Below are positions 29,968 to 38,774 of a stretch of 64,000 nt of DNA, in pieces; the first letter of the stretch is position 1, and each line of letters opens with the position of its first letter. Below the pieces are notes generated by a model. That model had not been told where the DNA came from. It worked only from the letters and a program-made list of their open reading frames with translations, and searched no databases. A program made the position numbers and the translations under genes. Origin of the DNA: Methylobacillus arboreus (GTDB lineage: Bacteria > Pseudomonadota > Gammaproteobacteria > Burkholderiales > Methylophilaceae); assembly GCF_020532725.1 (NCBI RefSeq), contig NZ_JAJAVC010000011.1:470448-534447 (forward strand), in the 5' to 3' direction.

Positions 29968-30762
29968 ATGAAGGTCTATCACGACTTGATGCGCCACGTA
30001 CTGGAGCACGGCCACAAGAAGGAAGACCGCACCGGCACCGGCACATTGTCCGTGTTCGGCTACCAGATGCGCTTTGACCTGGCGCAGGGATTTCCGCTGC
30101 TGACCACCAAGAAGGTGCATCTGAAGTCCATCATCCACGAGTTGCTGTGGTTCCTCCAGGGCAGTACCAACATTGCCTATCTCAAGGAAAACGGCGTGAC
30201 GATCTGGGATGAGTGGGCGGATGCCGAAGGTAACCTGGGGCCGGTCTACGGCTACCAGTGGCGCAACTGGCCCAAGCCTGATGGCGGCCATGTCGACCAG
30301 ATCAGCGATGTGATCGCCTCGATCAAGCGCAATCCTGATTCCCGCCGCCTGATCGTATCGGCATGGAATGTTGCGGATGTGGACAAGATGAAGCTGCCGC
30401 CCTGCCACGCGTTTTTCCAGTTCTATGTCGCGGATGGCAAGTTATCCTGCCAGCTATATCAGCGCAGTGCCGATATTTTCCTTGGTGTTCCTTTCAATAT
30501 CGCATCCTATGCCTTGCTGACCATGATGGTGGCACAGGTGTGCGGGCTCAAGCTCGGGGAGTTTGTACATACGCTGGGCGATGCCCATATCTACCTCAAT
30601 CACCTTGAACAGGTGAACGAGCAATTGTCGCGTGAACCCTATCCGTCACCTGTTATGAGGATCAATCCTGAGGTGAATGATATTTTCGCCTTCCGTTTCG
30701 AGGATTTCACGCTGGAAAACTATCAGTCCCATCCAGCAATCAAGGCGCCTGTCGCAGTGTAA
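29968..30762 (+). CDS. thyA: Thymidylate synthase
   Basis: Methylates dUMP to dTMP using methylene-tetrahydrofolate. The length, 264 residues, equals that of E. coli ThyA. It shows the N-terminal [43 protein letters not shown], the catalytic cysteine in [32 protein letters not shown] and [20 protein letters not shown] precedes the start, 15 bases after thrC, so it likely shares the hom-thrC transcript. Confidence 0.97.
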   Translation: MKVYHDLMRHVLEHGHKKEDRTGTGTLSVFGYQMRFDLAQGFPLLTTKKVHLKSIIHELLWFLQGSTNIAYLKENGVTIWDEWADAEGNLGPVYGYQWRNWPKPDGGHVDQISDVIASIKRNPDSRRLIVSAWNVADVDKMKLPPCHAFFQFYVADGKLSCQLYQRSADIFLGVPFNIASYALLTMMVAQVCGLKLGEFVHTLGDAHIYLNHLEQVNEQLSREPYPSPVMRINPEVNDIFAFRFEDFTLENYQSHPAIKAPVAV

Positions 30763-30885
30763 ATTCGTTGTTTCAATCCATGGTTTTCTTTCCTTCATGC
30801 TGTTTCGATGCGGGCGTTGATTGTTGTCCGTTTCTTTTCCGCGACAATCTGCCTGCGCATTTTATTCATGGACGTGTAGTGTGTG

Positions 30886-32766
30886 ATGGCGACTCCTGCC
30901 ACTTATAAATCAGTGCCACCTAGGCTGCGTATGGCACATATGGTTGCAGTCGGTCTGGCACTGCTGATTGCGACAGTTTTCCTGATCAGCATGGAGTACG
31001 CGCTGCTTAGAAGTAATATGGCCACTACCATGCAGATCCAGATGCGCATCATGGCCGGTAATATTGCACAGGCGTTGGTCGTGGGTGAGCGGGAAGGCGC
31101 GTTTGAAGTGCTGGCGAGTCTGGCAGAGGCGCCGGAAATAGATGCAGCTGCCCTATACAACATGCAGCATAGCCGTTTTGCTGAGTATGTGCGTCGTGGC
31201 AGCTTGCCACAATCCTTTGAAGTGCCGGTTGTGACACAGGCGCAGCGCAAGACTGATTTGCATAAGAGCGAGATATGGCAACCGGTGATGTATGGCGGCA
31301 TGCAGGTCGGTGTCCTGTACATACGGTCCAATATGAAGCGCTTGTATCGCCAGTTGCTTTGGTATATCGGCACGACAGTGACGGTGATGCTGGTGACCTT
31401 GTTTGCTGCGGCATTGTTGTTGAACCGTCTCCAGCGAGCGGTGCTCAATGCCGAGGAGCGTGCCGGGTTTCTGGCCAATTACGATACGGTCACAGACCTT
31501 CCCAATCGCCATGCTTTCAATCAGCACTTCCAGATGTTATTGGATGAAGCGCATCAACGCCGGGGAACCTTGGCATTACTGGTATTTGATCTTGATGATT
31601 TCAAGGTCATCAACGATACGCTTGGTCATGATGTCGGCGATAAATTATTGTACCTTGTCGCACAGCGTCTTGTATCTGTTGCGGGCAAGCACGATACGAT
31701 CTACCGGGTAGGCGGGGACGAGTTTGCCATGGTCCTGAACCAAGCTGTTGATGTTGAGAACGTAGAAGCTATGGCAAACCGTTTTATCCGATCACTAGCC
31801 CAGCCTATTATGTTGAATGACCGCAGTTTCTATGTCGGTGTGAGCATAGGCGCGAGCATTTATCCTTACGATGGTGAAGATGCCGCCCATCTGCTGCGGG
31901 ATGCGGATGCGGCCATGTATTATGCCAAGAGCCGTGGCAAGAATAATTTCCAGATGTTTTCCGCTGAAATGCATCACAAGAGCTCGACACGGCTGATACT
32001 TGAAAGTGAAATGCGCGTTGCGTTGGAGCACAAGCAGTTTGAGCTTTACTATCAACCACAGATCAGTTTGCCTGAGCGCAAGCTGGTTGGGGTGGAGGCG
32101 CTGATTCGCTGGAATCATCCCCAACGCGGCATGCTCAATCCAAGCAATTTTATCCCAGTGGCAGAAGAAACCGGCTTGATTGTGCATATCGGCGAATGGG
32201 TATTGCGTGAGGCTTGCAAGCAAGCAATGGAATGGAAGGAGATGGGGTTGGCGTTACGCATGAGCGTTAATCTCTCCGGCCGCCAGTTCCGCCAGGAATG
32301 TCTGGTGCAGACCGTTACCCGGATCATTGAGCAAACCGGGATGGATACGAGCTTGCTTGAGTTGGAAATCACCGAAACCGTGTTGATGGAAGATGCGGAA
32401 GCCACTACTACCCGCCTGGTTGATCTGAAGGCGATGGGCATGCACTTGGCGATTGATGATTTTGGCACGGGATATTCATCAATGGCTTATCTTAAGCGCT
32501 TCCCGGTGAGCCGGCTCAAGATTGATCGCAGCTTTATCCGCGATATTCCACAGGATGCCGATGATGTCGCTATCACGACTGCCACCATCCAAATGGCGCA
32601 CAGCCTCAAGCTGGAAGTGGTGGCGGAGGGTGTGGAAACCAACGCGCAGTTGCAGTTTCTGCTAGAGCAGGGCAGTGACATTATCCAGGGTTATTTGTTC
32701 AGCCATCCGATTGACGCACATCAAATGACAGAGGTGGCAATGACTGGCAGGGTTGGAAAGGGTTAG
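30886..32766 (+). CDS. Membrane GGDEF-EAL protein
   Basis: A two-helix membrane sensor (helices near 17-38 and 162-184 with a periplasmic domain between) joined to GGDEF and EAL domains. The GGDEF active site is intact (YRVGGDEFAMVL) but the RxxD inhibitory site is absent (AGKHD instead). The EAL domain keeps all catalytic signatures: VEALIRWNHP, MSVNLSGRQF, LELEITETVLMED, AIDDFGTGYSS, RLKIDRSF and VAEGVETNAQ, so phosphodiesterase activity is likely, with GGDEF either active or GTP-regulatory. ATG 30886 is preferred over GTG 30883. A terminator follows. Confidence 0.92.
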   Translation: MATPATYKSVPPRLRMAHMVAVGLALLIATVFLISMEYALLRSNMATTMQIQMRIMAGNIAQALVVGEREGAFEVLASLAEAPEIDAAALYNMQHSRFAEYVRRGSLPQSFEVPVVTQAQRKTDLHKSEIWQPVMYGGMQVGVLYIRSNMKRLYRQLLWYIGTTVTVMLVTLFAAALLLNRLQRAVLNAEERAGFLANYDTVTDLPNRHAFNQHFQMLLDEAHQRRGTLALLVFDLDDFKVINDTLGHDVGDKLLYLVAQRLVSVAGKHDTIYRVGGDEFAMVLNQAVDVENVEAMANRFIRSLAQPIMLNDRSFYVGVSIGASIYPYDGEDAAHLLRDADAAMYYAKSRGKNNFQMFSAEMHHKSSTRLILESEMRVALEHKQFELYYQPQISLPERKLVGVEALIRWNHPQRGMLNPSNFIPVAEETGLIVHIGEWVLREACKQAMEWKEMGLALRMSVNLSGRQFRQECLVQTVTRIIEQTGMDTSLLELEITETVLMEDAEATTTRLVDLKAMGMHLAIDDFGTGYSSMAYLKRFPVSRLKIDRSFIRDIPQDADDVAITTATIQMAHSLKLEVVAEGVETNAQLQFLLEQGSDIIQGYLFSHPIDAHQMTEVAMTGRVGKG

Positions 32767-32789
32767 GTTGTGACTTTATCCTAAATTAT

Positions 32790-32812
32790 ATCGGGATTTT
32801 TTCCCGATTTTT
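32790..32812 (+). terminator. Terminator after the GGDEF-EAL gene
   Basis: ATCGGGA (32790-32796), a T-rich five-base loop and TCCCGAT (32802-32808), followed by TTTT. It lies 24 bases after the stop. Confidence 0.75.
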
Positions 32813-32863
32813 AATTATTCATTTATACTTGTCGCATTAATAACTATTAGATGGAGATTAAGA

Positions 32864-33391
32864 ATGGGAAAAACAGTATTTGGTATCAGTGCATTGGTTT
32901 TGGCAATGTCCAGTAGCCTGGCTTTTGCTGATAATCACGCTTTTCCCAAGGGAAAAGTAAGCCTGGAAACCTGTTTGCAGGCGGCGCTCAAGGTCAAGCC
33001 GGGTAGTGTGGTCAAAGTCGAATACAAGCTGGAAGATAAGACTCCGGTCTACGAATTTGATATAGAGTCTAGCGATGGCACTGCTTGGGATGTAGAATGC
33101 GATGCTAACACCGGCAAGATAGTGGAAGTGGAGCAAGAAGTTGATTCCGCAGATCATCCATTATTCAAGGCCAAGCTGAAGGTAAATGAAGCAGATGCGC
33201 GCAAGACAGCCCTGGCCGCATACCCTGGCGAAATTATTGAAGTAGAATACGAAATTGAACAGGATGGCTCGGCTTCCTACGAGTTTGACATCAAGACCAA
33301 GGATGGCAAGGAAATCAAGGTGGAAGTTGATGCCACTAGCGGCAAGATTGTGGAAGCTCACCAAGAGTTCTACCAGATAGGTAAGGAATAA
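32864..33391 (+). CDS. Exported protein with two PepSY domains
   Basis: A 175-residue periplasmic protein. After a signal peptide ([17 protein letters not shown]) come two PepSY-type units: [36 protein letters not shown] and [34 protein letters not shown], each followed by a '[13 protein letters not shown]'-like end. PepSY domains often inhibit peptidases or bind metals. The protein is very acidic. ATGGAGATTAAG precedes the start. Monocistronic with a terminator at each side. Confidence 0.85.
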   Translation: MGKTVFGISALVLAMSSSLAFADNHAFPKGKVSLETCLQAALKVKPGSVVKVEYKLEDKTPVYEFDIESSDGTAWDVECDANTGKIVEVEQEVDSADHPLFKAKLKVNEADARKTALAAYPGEIIEVEYEIEQDGSASYEFDIKTKDGKEIKVEVDATSGKIVEAHQEFYQIGKE

Positions 33392-33422
33392 TATCGATTT
33401 TTGACTGGACGGACAGTCGACA

Positions 33423-33446
33423 CGCTCCTTCGGGGGCGTTTTTTTT
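33423..33446 (+). terminator. Terminator after the PepSY gene
   Basis: CGCTCC / GGGGCG with the stable tetraloop TTCG (33429-33432) and one G-T pair, followed by a run of eight T. Confidence 0.85.
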
Positions 33447-33599
33447 GCCTGCTATTTTAATAAAGACTTCATGTTTTCATCCTAAGAGCCATTGGATTCA
33501 TCCATTGCATGCAACGGCCCTCCATGAAAATCACAGCTATGGCTTAATTTGATTGCTGCATTGCCGTTAATGGAAGAAGACTTGATGATTGGAGCCATG

Positions 33600-33800
33600 A
33601 TGGATATAAATGCAATTGCCAGTGTTGCGACAGAGCTTTCTGCCAGTAGTTTGCAGCAGAAAGTGGATATGACAGTTCTGAAAAAAGCGTTGGACATTAG
33701 CTCTTCTAATGCCCTAGCACTGATTGAAGCCTTGCCCTCAGCACCTGCAGCAGCCAATTTGCCCGCGCATTTGGGGCAGAACATCAATACAACCGCCTGA
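33600..33800 (+). CDS. YjfB-like putative motility protein
   Basis: A 66-residue protein resembling the YjfB_motility family: MDINAIASVATELSASSLQQKVDMTVLKKALDISSSNALALIEALP, the same 'S...Q.Q....V.KKALD...' pattern. GGAG at 33591-33594 sits five bases before ATG 33600, which decides the start over upstream in-frame ones. The function of the family is not shown experimentally; its members often accompany flagellar genes, but none are here. A strong terminator follows. Confidence 0.7.
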   Translation: MDINAIASVATELSASSLQQKVDMTVLKKALDISSSNALALIEALPSAPAAANLPAHLGQNINTTA

Positions 33801-33820
33801 GTTTTTGTACGACCCTAAAA

Positions 33821-33854
33821 AATAAAGCCCTGCAAACGCAGGGCTTTATTTTTG
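33821..33854. terminator. Bidirectional terminator after the YjfB-like gene
   Basis: A perfect 13-base stem (33821-33833 with 33838-33850) with loop AAAC and A/T-rich outer ends. It serves the plus-strand YjfB-like gene and can serve the minus-strand gene that ends at 33919. Confidence 0.88.
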
Positions 33855-33918
33855 AATAAAAAAAGCAGACCTTCTCGGGGAGGATAAAGGCCTGCTATGA
33901 GGAGCTTGGAGATACTTT

Positions 33919-34368
33919 CTATGCGTTAACTAGCCGACCACTTCTAAGCTTGACCATATCGCCTACTGAGTGGTGCGGTGTGCTGTCTTGGGTAATGGTA
34001 TGAAAGCTGCCATTGCCCATCTTGACCTTGATAATGTAAGTTGCGGCAGTGGCTTGCTGGTCAACTTTATGCACAGCCGACATCCTCTCTTCTAGAGGGC
34101 GAATTGAAACAATGGTGCCGCATTCATTACATGAAATGCTGATTTGCCTAGCGTCGCTGACGTGGTTGTCCATTTCCTGGTTGAGCGTGTTGCTGATCAC
34201 CATGGCTGCGTTGGGATCAGTGATCAATTCTTGTGCCAAGTCCGGGCGATATGTATGGCTCACAGGGATCAGGCCGGTAATGGCGGCGCTACCCACCAGG
34301 CTGAATACAGTCAAGGCCGTTGCAGCGACCAGAACCATAGGATGCGTTTTCTTAATGTTGGATGCCAT
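33919..34368 (-). CDS. SlyB-like envelope protein lacking the glycine zipper
   Basis: A 149-residue membrane-anchored protein. One N-terminal helix (PMVLVAATALTVFSLVGSAAITGLI) precedes a polar linker, then CNECGTIVSIRPLEER and, at the end, YIIKVKMGNGSFHTITQDSTPHHSVGDMVKLRSGRL. The last two blocks are those that flank the glycine-zipper in SlyB/Pcp-type outer-membrane lipoproteins, but here the zipper between them is missing and replaced by a short stretch. The topology is therefore different from SlyB. The role is unknown. Confidence 0.65.
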   Translation of the reverse strand: MASNIKKTHPMVLVAATALTVFSLVGSAAITGLIPVSHTYRPDLAQELITDPNAAMVISNTLNQEMDNHVSDARQISISCNECGTIVSIRPLEERMSAVHKVDQQATAATYIIKVKMGNGSFHTITQDSTPHHSVGDMVKLRSGRLVNA

Positions 34369-34511
34369 GTTTTCTAACTCTCCGACTATTTAATCTTGCT
34401 TTGTATTTGCAGCCGAAATATTTACTGGATATATAGCGAAGAGTGTGCCAACTTATAAAATCACTTATAAATCAATTAATTATTTTATTTTTGCAGGGAC
34501 TTCTTTCTGGA

Positions 34512-34539
34512 GAATCTGTCTCAAAACTGAGACAGATTC
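34512..34539. repeat. Perfect 12-bp inverted repeat
   Basis: GAATCTGTCTCA (34512-34523), loop AAAC, TGAGACAGATTC (34528-34539). It lies between the end of the glr-type operon and the start of the SlyB-like gene, both on the minus strand. No T-run follows on that strand, so it may be an operator or leader hairpin of the SlyB-like gene rather than a terminator. Confidence 0.5.
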
Positions 34540-34566
34540 GGTATGTTTTTGTTAACTATATGAAAA

Positions 34567-34598
34567 TAAAAGAATAATCCCGTCTCCTGCCGGAGACG
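34567..34598 (-). terminator. Terminator of the glr-type operon
   Basis: On the minus strand, CGTCTCC/GGAGACG (34581-34587 and 34592-34598) with a TGCC-type loop begins right after the response-regulator stop and is followed by a T-rich stretch. Confidence 0.7.
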
Positions 34599-35969
34599 TC
34601 AATTTGCGGCGTTGTCGTTCTTGAACAACGCTGGGGTGAGTTGATGGCGCTGTAATAATTTATAGAACTCGGTGCGGTTGCGCTGGGCAAGCCGTGCCGC
34701 TTGTGTGACACCGCCGTTGGTTGCCTTTAACAGCTTAACCAGGTAGTCGCGCTCAAAGTTCTTGCGTGCGACCTCAAATGGCACAATGCCGCCAATGTCC
34801 TCTTGTAGCGCTTTTTGTACCAAGGTTGCCGGAATCAGTGGCGTAGTACAGAGCACTACCGTTTGCTCGACAATATTTTGCAATTGACGAACATTGCCGG
34901 GCCATGGTGCTGCAATCAGAAGCTCCATAGCCTCGGGGGCAAAGCCGTTGAGCTTTTTGCGATATTTGCTGGCAATCTCATTGAGGAAGTTATTGGCCAG
35001 CAGCGAGATATCTTCACGCCGGGCTGCGAGGGCGGGAATCTCAAGCCCGACTACATTGATGCGATAGTAGAGATCCTCACGGAAACGGCCCGCTTTCATC
35101 TCTTCCGCGAGATTGCGATGAGTGGCGGAAATCACGCGTACATCAATATTGATGCTGGCATTGGAACCGACCGGGCGAATGGCTCGTTCCTGCAGGGCGC
35201 GCAAAAGTTTTACCTGCAAGGGTAATGGCATGTCGCCAATCTCATCCAGGAGCAAGGTACCGCCATCAGCCGTTTGGAAGAGGCCTTTATGGTCACGGAG
35301 CGCACCTGTGAAGGCCCCCTTGCTGTGACCAAACAATTCCGATTCCAATAAGGCTTCTGGAATCGCACCACAGTTGATGGCAATAAACGGCTTGTCGCGG
35401 CGGGGGCTGGCCTGGTGGATCGCGCGGGCGAGCAATTCCTTGCCGGTGCCGCTTTCGCCTTGGATGAATACACTGGCATCGGAGATCGCCATGAGCTTGG
35501 CTTGACCCAGCAAATTTTCCATCTGCGGGCTGCGAGTAATGATGGATTTCCGCCAATCATTATCCTCGTGCTCGGCGCTGTTATGCAGCGACCCGGTGCC
35601 GATGCGTAATGCGGCCTCAACTTGCTGCAACAATGACTTGCTGTCAAATGGCTTGGTGAGAAAGCCAAATACGCCGCGCTGCGTGGCATCCACAGCTTCC
35701 GGGATGGAGCCATGCGCTGTCACCATTATCACGGGCAAGGCCGGGTCGGATTTGTGTATGACGTCGAACAAGGCCAGGCCATCCATGCCCGGCATGCGCA
35801 AATCTGTAATGACAAGGCTGGGTCTGCTGATGGCAATTTGCGACAGTGCTTCTTCGGCATTGGTTGCTGTCACAACTTGATAGCCGGCAGCCTGGAGCCG
35901 CATGCCCATCAGCTTGAGAATGTCGGGGTCATCGTCAACCGTGAGAATTTTCTTTGTTAATTCAGTCAT
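34599..35969 (-). CDS. glrR: Sigma-54-dependent response regulator, GlrR (QseF) type
   Basis: A 456-residue NtrC-family regulator. The receiver has TVDDDPDILKLMGMRL and the phospho-acceptor Asp near 55 in VITDLRMPGMDG. The AAA+ domain has GESGTGKE near 170, GAFTGA near 216, [12 protein letters not shown] and the Fis helix-turn-helix QAARLAQRNRTEFYKLLQRH. The sequence tracks E. coli GlrR closely, including ATQRGVFGFLTKPFD and NRTEFYKLL. It overlaps the upstream lipoprotein gene by four bases (ATGA). No small RNA of GlmY type is seen in the window. Confidence 0.92.
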   Translation of the reverse strand: MTELTKKILTVDDDPDILKLMGMRLQAAGYQVVTATNAEEALSQIAISRPSLVITDLRMPGMDGLALFDVIHKSDPALPVIMVTAHGSIPEAVDATQRGVFGFLTKPFDSKSLLQQVEAALRIGTGSLHNSAEHEDNDWRKSIITRSPQMENLLGQAKLMAISDASVFIQGESGTGKELLARAIHQASPRRDKPFIAINCGAIPEALLESELFGHSKGAFTGALRDHKGLFQTADGGTLLLDEIGDMPLPLQVKLLRALQERAIRPVGSNASINIDVRVISATHRNLAEEMKAGRFREDLYYRINVVGLEIPALAARREDISLLANNFLNEIASKYRKKLNGFAPEAMELLIAAPWPGNVRQLQNIVEQTVVLCTTPLIPATLVQKALQEDIGGIVPFEVARKNFERDYLVKLLKATNGGVTQAARLAQRNRTEFYKLLQRHQLTPALFKNDNAAN

Positions 35970-36559
35970 TTACTACTGCTCCTGTTGGGATCCTTCAGCG
36001 ATTTCTGCATCATGGTCCTCTCAATTTTTTTCAGTTCATCCAGCTTCTGCTGCAACGAATTGGTTTTTTGCTGGCTTTCCTCGGAACGCCGTTGCTCCTC
36101 GCGTATACGCTGGTTGAGCTTGCCTGTTTCAGCCGCGTGCTCCCTAAGGATGGCAACAATGGCGTTTTCTTCCTTGCTCAACCGTTTTTCGCGCGCCAAC
36201 TCTTCAAGCAAGGGTTGTGCCTTGAGCGGATCGCGCAGCTTGCTGCCAGGGACGGCATAGATGATCGCAGCCTTGGTTTTCTGGTGTAACTCGTCGTGGT
36301 GGATGCTGATTTTTTGCAGGGTTTGCGCCAGTTCTTTTTTTTGTGCATCCAGCGGCAATTCAGAAAAGTTGCTAATGAACTCTAGCAAGCCAGGTGTGTG
36401 TTCTGAGGTATTTTCCTTGTGCGCGGCAATGTGAGGGGGAGGGTTTTGTACCTGCTCAGTGCTCGCGGCAGGAGCTGAAACTGTGGGTTTGGGCTGGTGC
36501 GCGCAGGCGCTCAACAGCAATCCTACCAGCATGGGGGGGATAAAGAGTGTTGGATTCAT
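35966..36559 (-). CDS. YfhG/QseG-like outer-membrane lipoprotein
   Basis: A 197-residue lipoprotein (MLVGLLLSACAHQPKP, lipobox LSAC) between the sensor kinase and response regulator, the same place as QseG (YfhG) in E. coli, where it interacts with the kinase. The rest is helical with a coiled coil near the end (RIREEQRRSEESQQKTNSLQQKLDELKKIER). Sequence similarity to QseG is low by eye; the call rests on position, lipobox and length. It overlaps both neighbours by four bases. Confidence 0.75.
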   Translation of the reverse strand: MNPTLFIPPMLVGLLLSACAHQPKPTVSAPAASTEQVQNPPPHIAAHKENTSEHTPGLLEFISNFSELPLDAQKKELAQTLQKISIHHDELHQKTKAAIIYAVPGSKLRDPLKAQPLLEELAREKRLSKEENAIVAILREHAAETGKLNQRIREEQRRSEESQQKTNSLQQKLDELKKIERTMMQKSLKDPNRSSSK

Positions 36560-37992
36560 TGGTTTGCGGCTTTCAAGGGTAGGGATACGCGGAAATGTGC
36601 TCCGCGTTCCGAAGGTAACAGAATGATTTCACCGCCGTGGGCATCCACATATTCCTTGGCAATGGAAAGCCCAAGGCCACTGCCGCTGACCAGGCTTTCG
36701 TAGACGCCATCGCCTCGGTAGAACGGGTCGAACAGCTTGGCCTTGTCGGCTGACATCACGCCCGGGCCGCCGTCGTGGACCTCGATGATGGCATTGCCTG
36801 CCTGATGGGTGATGCTGATGCGTATGCTGCTGGATTGCGATGTATATTTGATGGCGTTGGACACCAGGTTGTCGACCACGGAGTGGATTTTCTCCCGATC
36901 TGCCATGATTTCGGTAGGGAAGAAGTCGCGCTGGATTTCAATATGCTTGGTGGAAATGGTGAGTGAATAGTCAGCGAGGATTTCCTCGGCAAGCTTGGTC
37001 AGGGCCACCGGTTCCAGCTTGAGCTGGGGCGCATGGAACTGCACGGCAGTGTAGCTCAACAGGTTTTCTATCATTTTCTGCAGTCGCAGGCTGCTTTCGC
37101 GCAGGATGCCGGCGATTTCCCGCTGTTGTGGCGTGAGGGTGCCGCCAACCTCGTCGCTCAATAGTTCGCTGCCTTCGCGGATGGCGGTGAGCGGTGTTTT
37201 CAGTTCGTGCGACACATTGCGCAGGAAGCGCTGCTTTTGCTGATCCAGCTCGTTCAGTTGCGCACGCAGCCAGTCCAGGCGTTCACCCAGGCTGCGCAGG
37301 TCCCCAGGGCCGTCTATGCTGATGGGTTCGGTATAGTCGCCTTCACCCAGACGGCGGATGGCAGCATCCATGCGCCGTATCGGCTGTGCCACGAGGAAGG
37401 TGATCATGAGGGCAACCAGCAATGCCACCGGAATCAAGGTTAGGGTCTGCCAGAGCATGATCTGCTGGGTGCGTTCGGCGGTTTCGGCCAGGATGGCGGA
37501 TTCGCGGTCTATCTGACGGTTGTTTTCATCCAGGATATCCTGGGCCTGGGTGGTGAGGTCGGCAAAGCGGCCGACGATTTCCTCGGACGGAGTGGCTTGC
37601 TGAGGATGCTGCATGATGCTCTGGAACAGGGATTGTTCCTGGCTGGATAGGGCTAACAAGGCCCGCTTCTGCTTGCTGGTCATGGGCAGCAAGTCCAGAT
37701 CCTGCAATGAGTCTGTGAATTTCTCATGCGCGCGCTCATAGTTGTCGAGCAGCAATTCGTCTTCCAGCACGAAATACTGCCGGGCGCTACGCTCCATGAA
37801 GGTGATTTGCTCCACCAGCGCGCGGCTCGCGCGCGTTGCCTGCACCGCCTGGGTGACCGCATCGCGGCTTTGGGTGGCAAGGCGGTCGAGATAGAGCGCC
37901 GCATTGCCAAACGCAAACAGCAGCGGCAACATCGCAAGGGCAAAGCCAATCAGCAGTAGCTTGAGAAAGGATTTTGGGTAGGCAATCTGCAA
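36556..37992 (-). CDS. glrK: Sensor histidine kinase, GlrK (QseE) type
   Basis: A 478-residue membrane kinase. Helix 1 (LLLIGFALAMLPLLFAFGNAALY), a helical periplasmic domain of ~150 residues, helix 2 (LIPVALLVALMITFLVA), HAMP (QPIRRMDAAIRRLGEGDYTEPI), HisKA with His near 262 (FLRNVSHELKTPLTA) and a complete HATPase (NLVSNAIKYT, DGGPGV, GSGLGLSIAKEYV). First gene of the operon with the lipoprotein and GlrR. In E. coli it senses envelope stress; the signal here is unknown. Confidence 0.92.
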   Translation of the reverse strand: MQIAYPKSFLKLLLIGFALAMLPLLFAFGNAALYLDRLATQSRDAVTQAVQATRASRALVEQITFMERSARQYFVLEDELLLDNYERAHEKFTDSLQDLDLLPMTSKQKRALLALSSQEQSLFQSIMQHPQQATPSEEIVGRFADLTTQAQDILDENNRQIDRESAILAETAERTQQIMLWQTLTLIPVALLVALMITFLVAQPIRRMDAAIRRLGEGDYTEPISIDGPGDLRSLGERLDWLRAQLNELDQQKQRFLRNVSHELKTPLTAIREGSELLSDEVGGTLTPQQREIAGILRESSLRLQKMIENLLSYTAVQFHAPQLKLEPVALTKLAEEILADYSLTISTKHIEIQRDFFPTEIMADREKIHSVVDNLVSNAIKYTSQSSSIRISITHQAGNAIIEVHDGGPGVMSADKAKLFDPFYRGDGVYESLVSGSGLGLSIAKEYVDAHGGEIILLPSERGAHFRVSLPLKAANQ

Positions 37993-38123
37993 AACTTGTC
38001 TTCCATTTCTTTTAATTGAACTATGGGAAAACCGACTTTAATCTTAAACCATCTCCTTGCTGTGGGGCAGACAGTGTTTGTCCTACAAAACTAGGATACC
38101 GAAACTCCCAGTATAATAACGCT

Positions 38124-38612
38124 ATGACTAACCTTTCCCTTATCGTTGCCGTGGCGCACAACCGCGTCATTGGCCTCAACAATACTTTGCCGTGGCACTT
38201 GCCGGAAGATCTCAAGCGTTTTCGCGCCCTGACCACGGGTCACCATATCATCATGGGTCGAAAGACGTATGAGTCGCTGAGCCGTTTATTGCCGGACCGC
38301 ACCACGGTGATTGTGACGCGGAACCGTGATTACGCTGTGCCCGGCGCCCTGGTGGTCCACAGCCTGCAAGAGGCGGCTGCCTTGGTACAGGATGATGGCG
38401 AGGCTTTCCTGATTGGCGGGGCCGAGCTTTATCGCGAAGGCCTTGCGCTGGCAAACCGTCTTTACTTTACCGAGATTGATGCCGAGTTTGCCGGCGATGC
38501 CTTCTTTCCGGATATTGATTTTTCTCAATGGCAAGAGGTCAGCAGGGAATCCCATGTCAGCGTCAAAGGGCTGGGTTTCAGCTACATTACTTACGAACGC
38601 AAGCGCGGCTGA
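38124..38612 (+). CDS. folA: Dihydrofolate reductase
   Basis: Reduces dihydrofolate to tetrahydrofolate, regenerating the cofactor consumed by ThyA. ATG 38124 gives the proper start MTNLSLIVAVAHNRVIGLNN; the frame open from 38016 is longer but does not match the family. Motifs: LPWHLPEDLKRFRALTTGH, IIMGRKTYES, LIGGAELYREGL and YFTEIDAEFAGDAFFPDID. 162 residues, normal size. Divergent from glrK. Confidence 0.95.
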   Translation: MTNLSLIVAVAHNRVIGLNNTLPWHLPEDLKRFRALTTGHHIIMGRKTYESLSRLLPDRTTVIVTRNRDYAVPGALVVHSLQEAAALVQDDGEAFLIGGAELYREGLALANRLYFTEIDAEFAGDAFFPDIDFSQWQEVSRESHVSVKGLGFSYITYERKRG

Positions 38613-38736
38613 TACGGGGTTTCGCCTGCAAGCATGTAATTTGAACGTATAACAACGTTGCATTGCCCTACGTCAGCAATTGTCTGCGGCGCTCTGGCCT
38701 TTCTGCTTTTGAAGGCTAAATCGCATGAGAGTCGGT

Positions 38737-38758
38737 TTCCGGCCCTTGCAGGCCGGAA
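38737..38758. terminator. GC-rich hairpin between folA and the decarboxylase
   Basis: TTCCGGCC (38737-38744), six-base loop, GGCCGGAA (38751-38758). It stands between two converging genes and may end both, although T-runs are weak. Confidence 0.5.
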
Positions 38759-38774
38759 GCCTAGTGTCAATCAA

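Noticed and set aside
38016-38123. N-terminal extension of folA from ATG 38016
   Set aside because: The extra 36 residues do not match dihydrofolate reductase; ATG 38124 gives the correct start.
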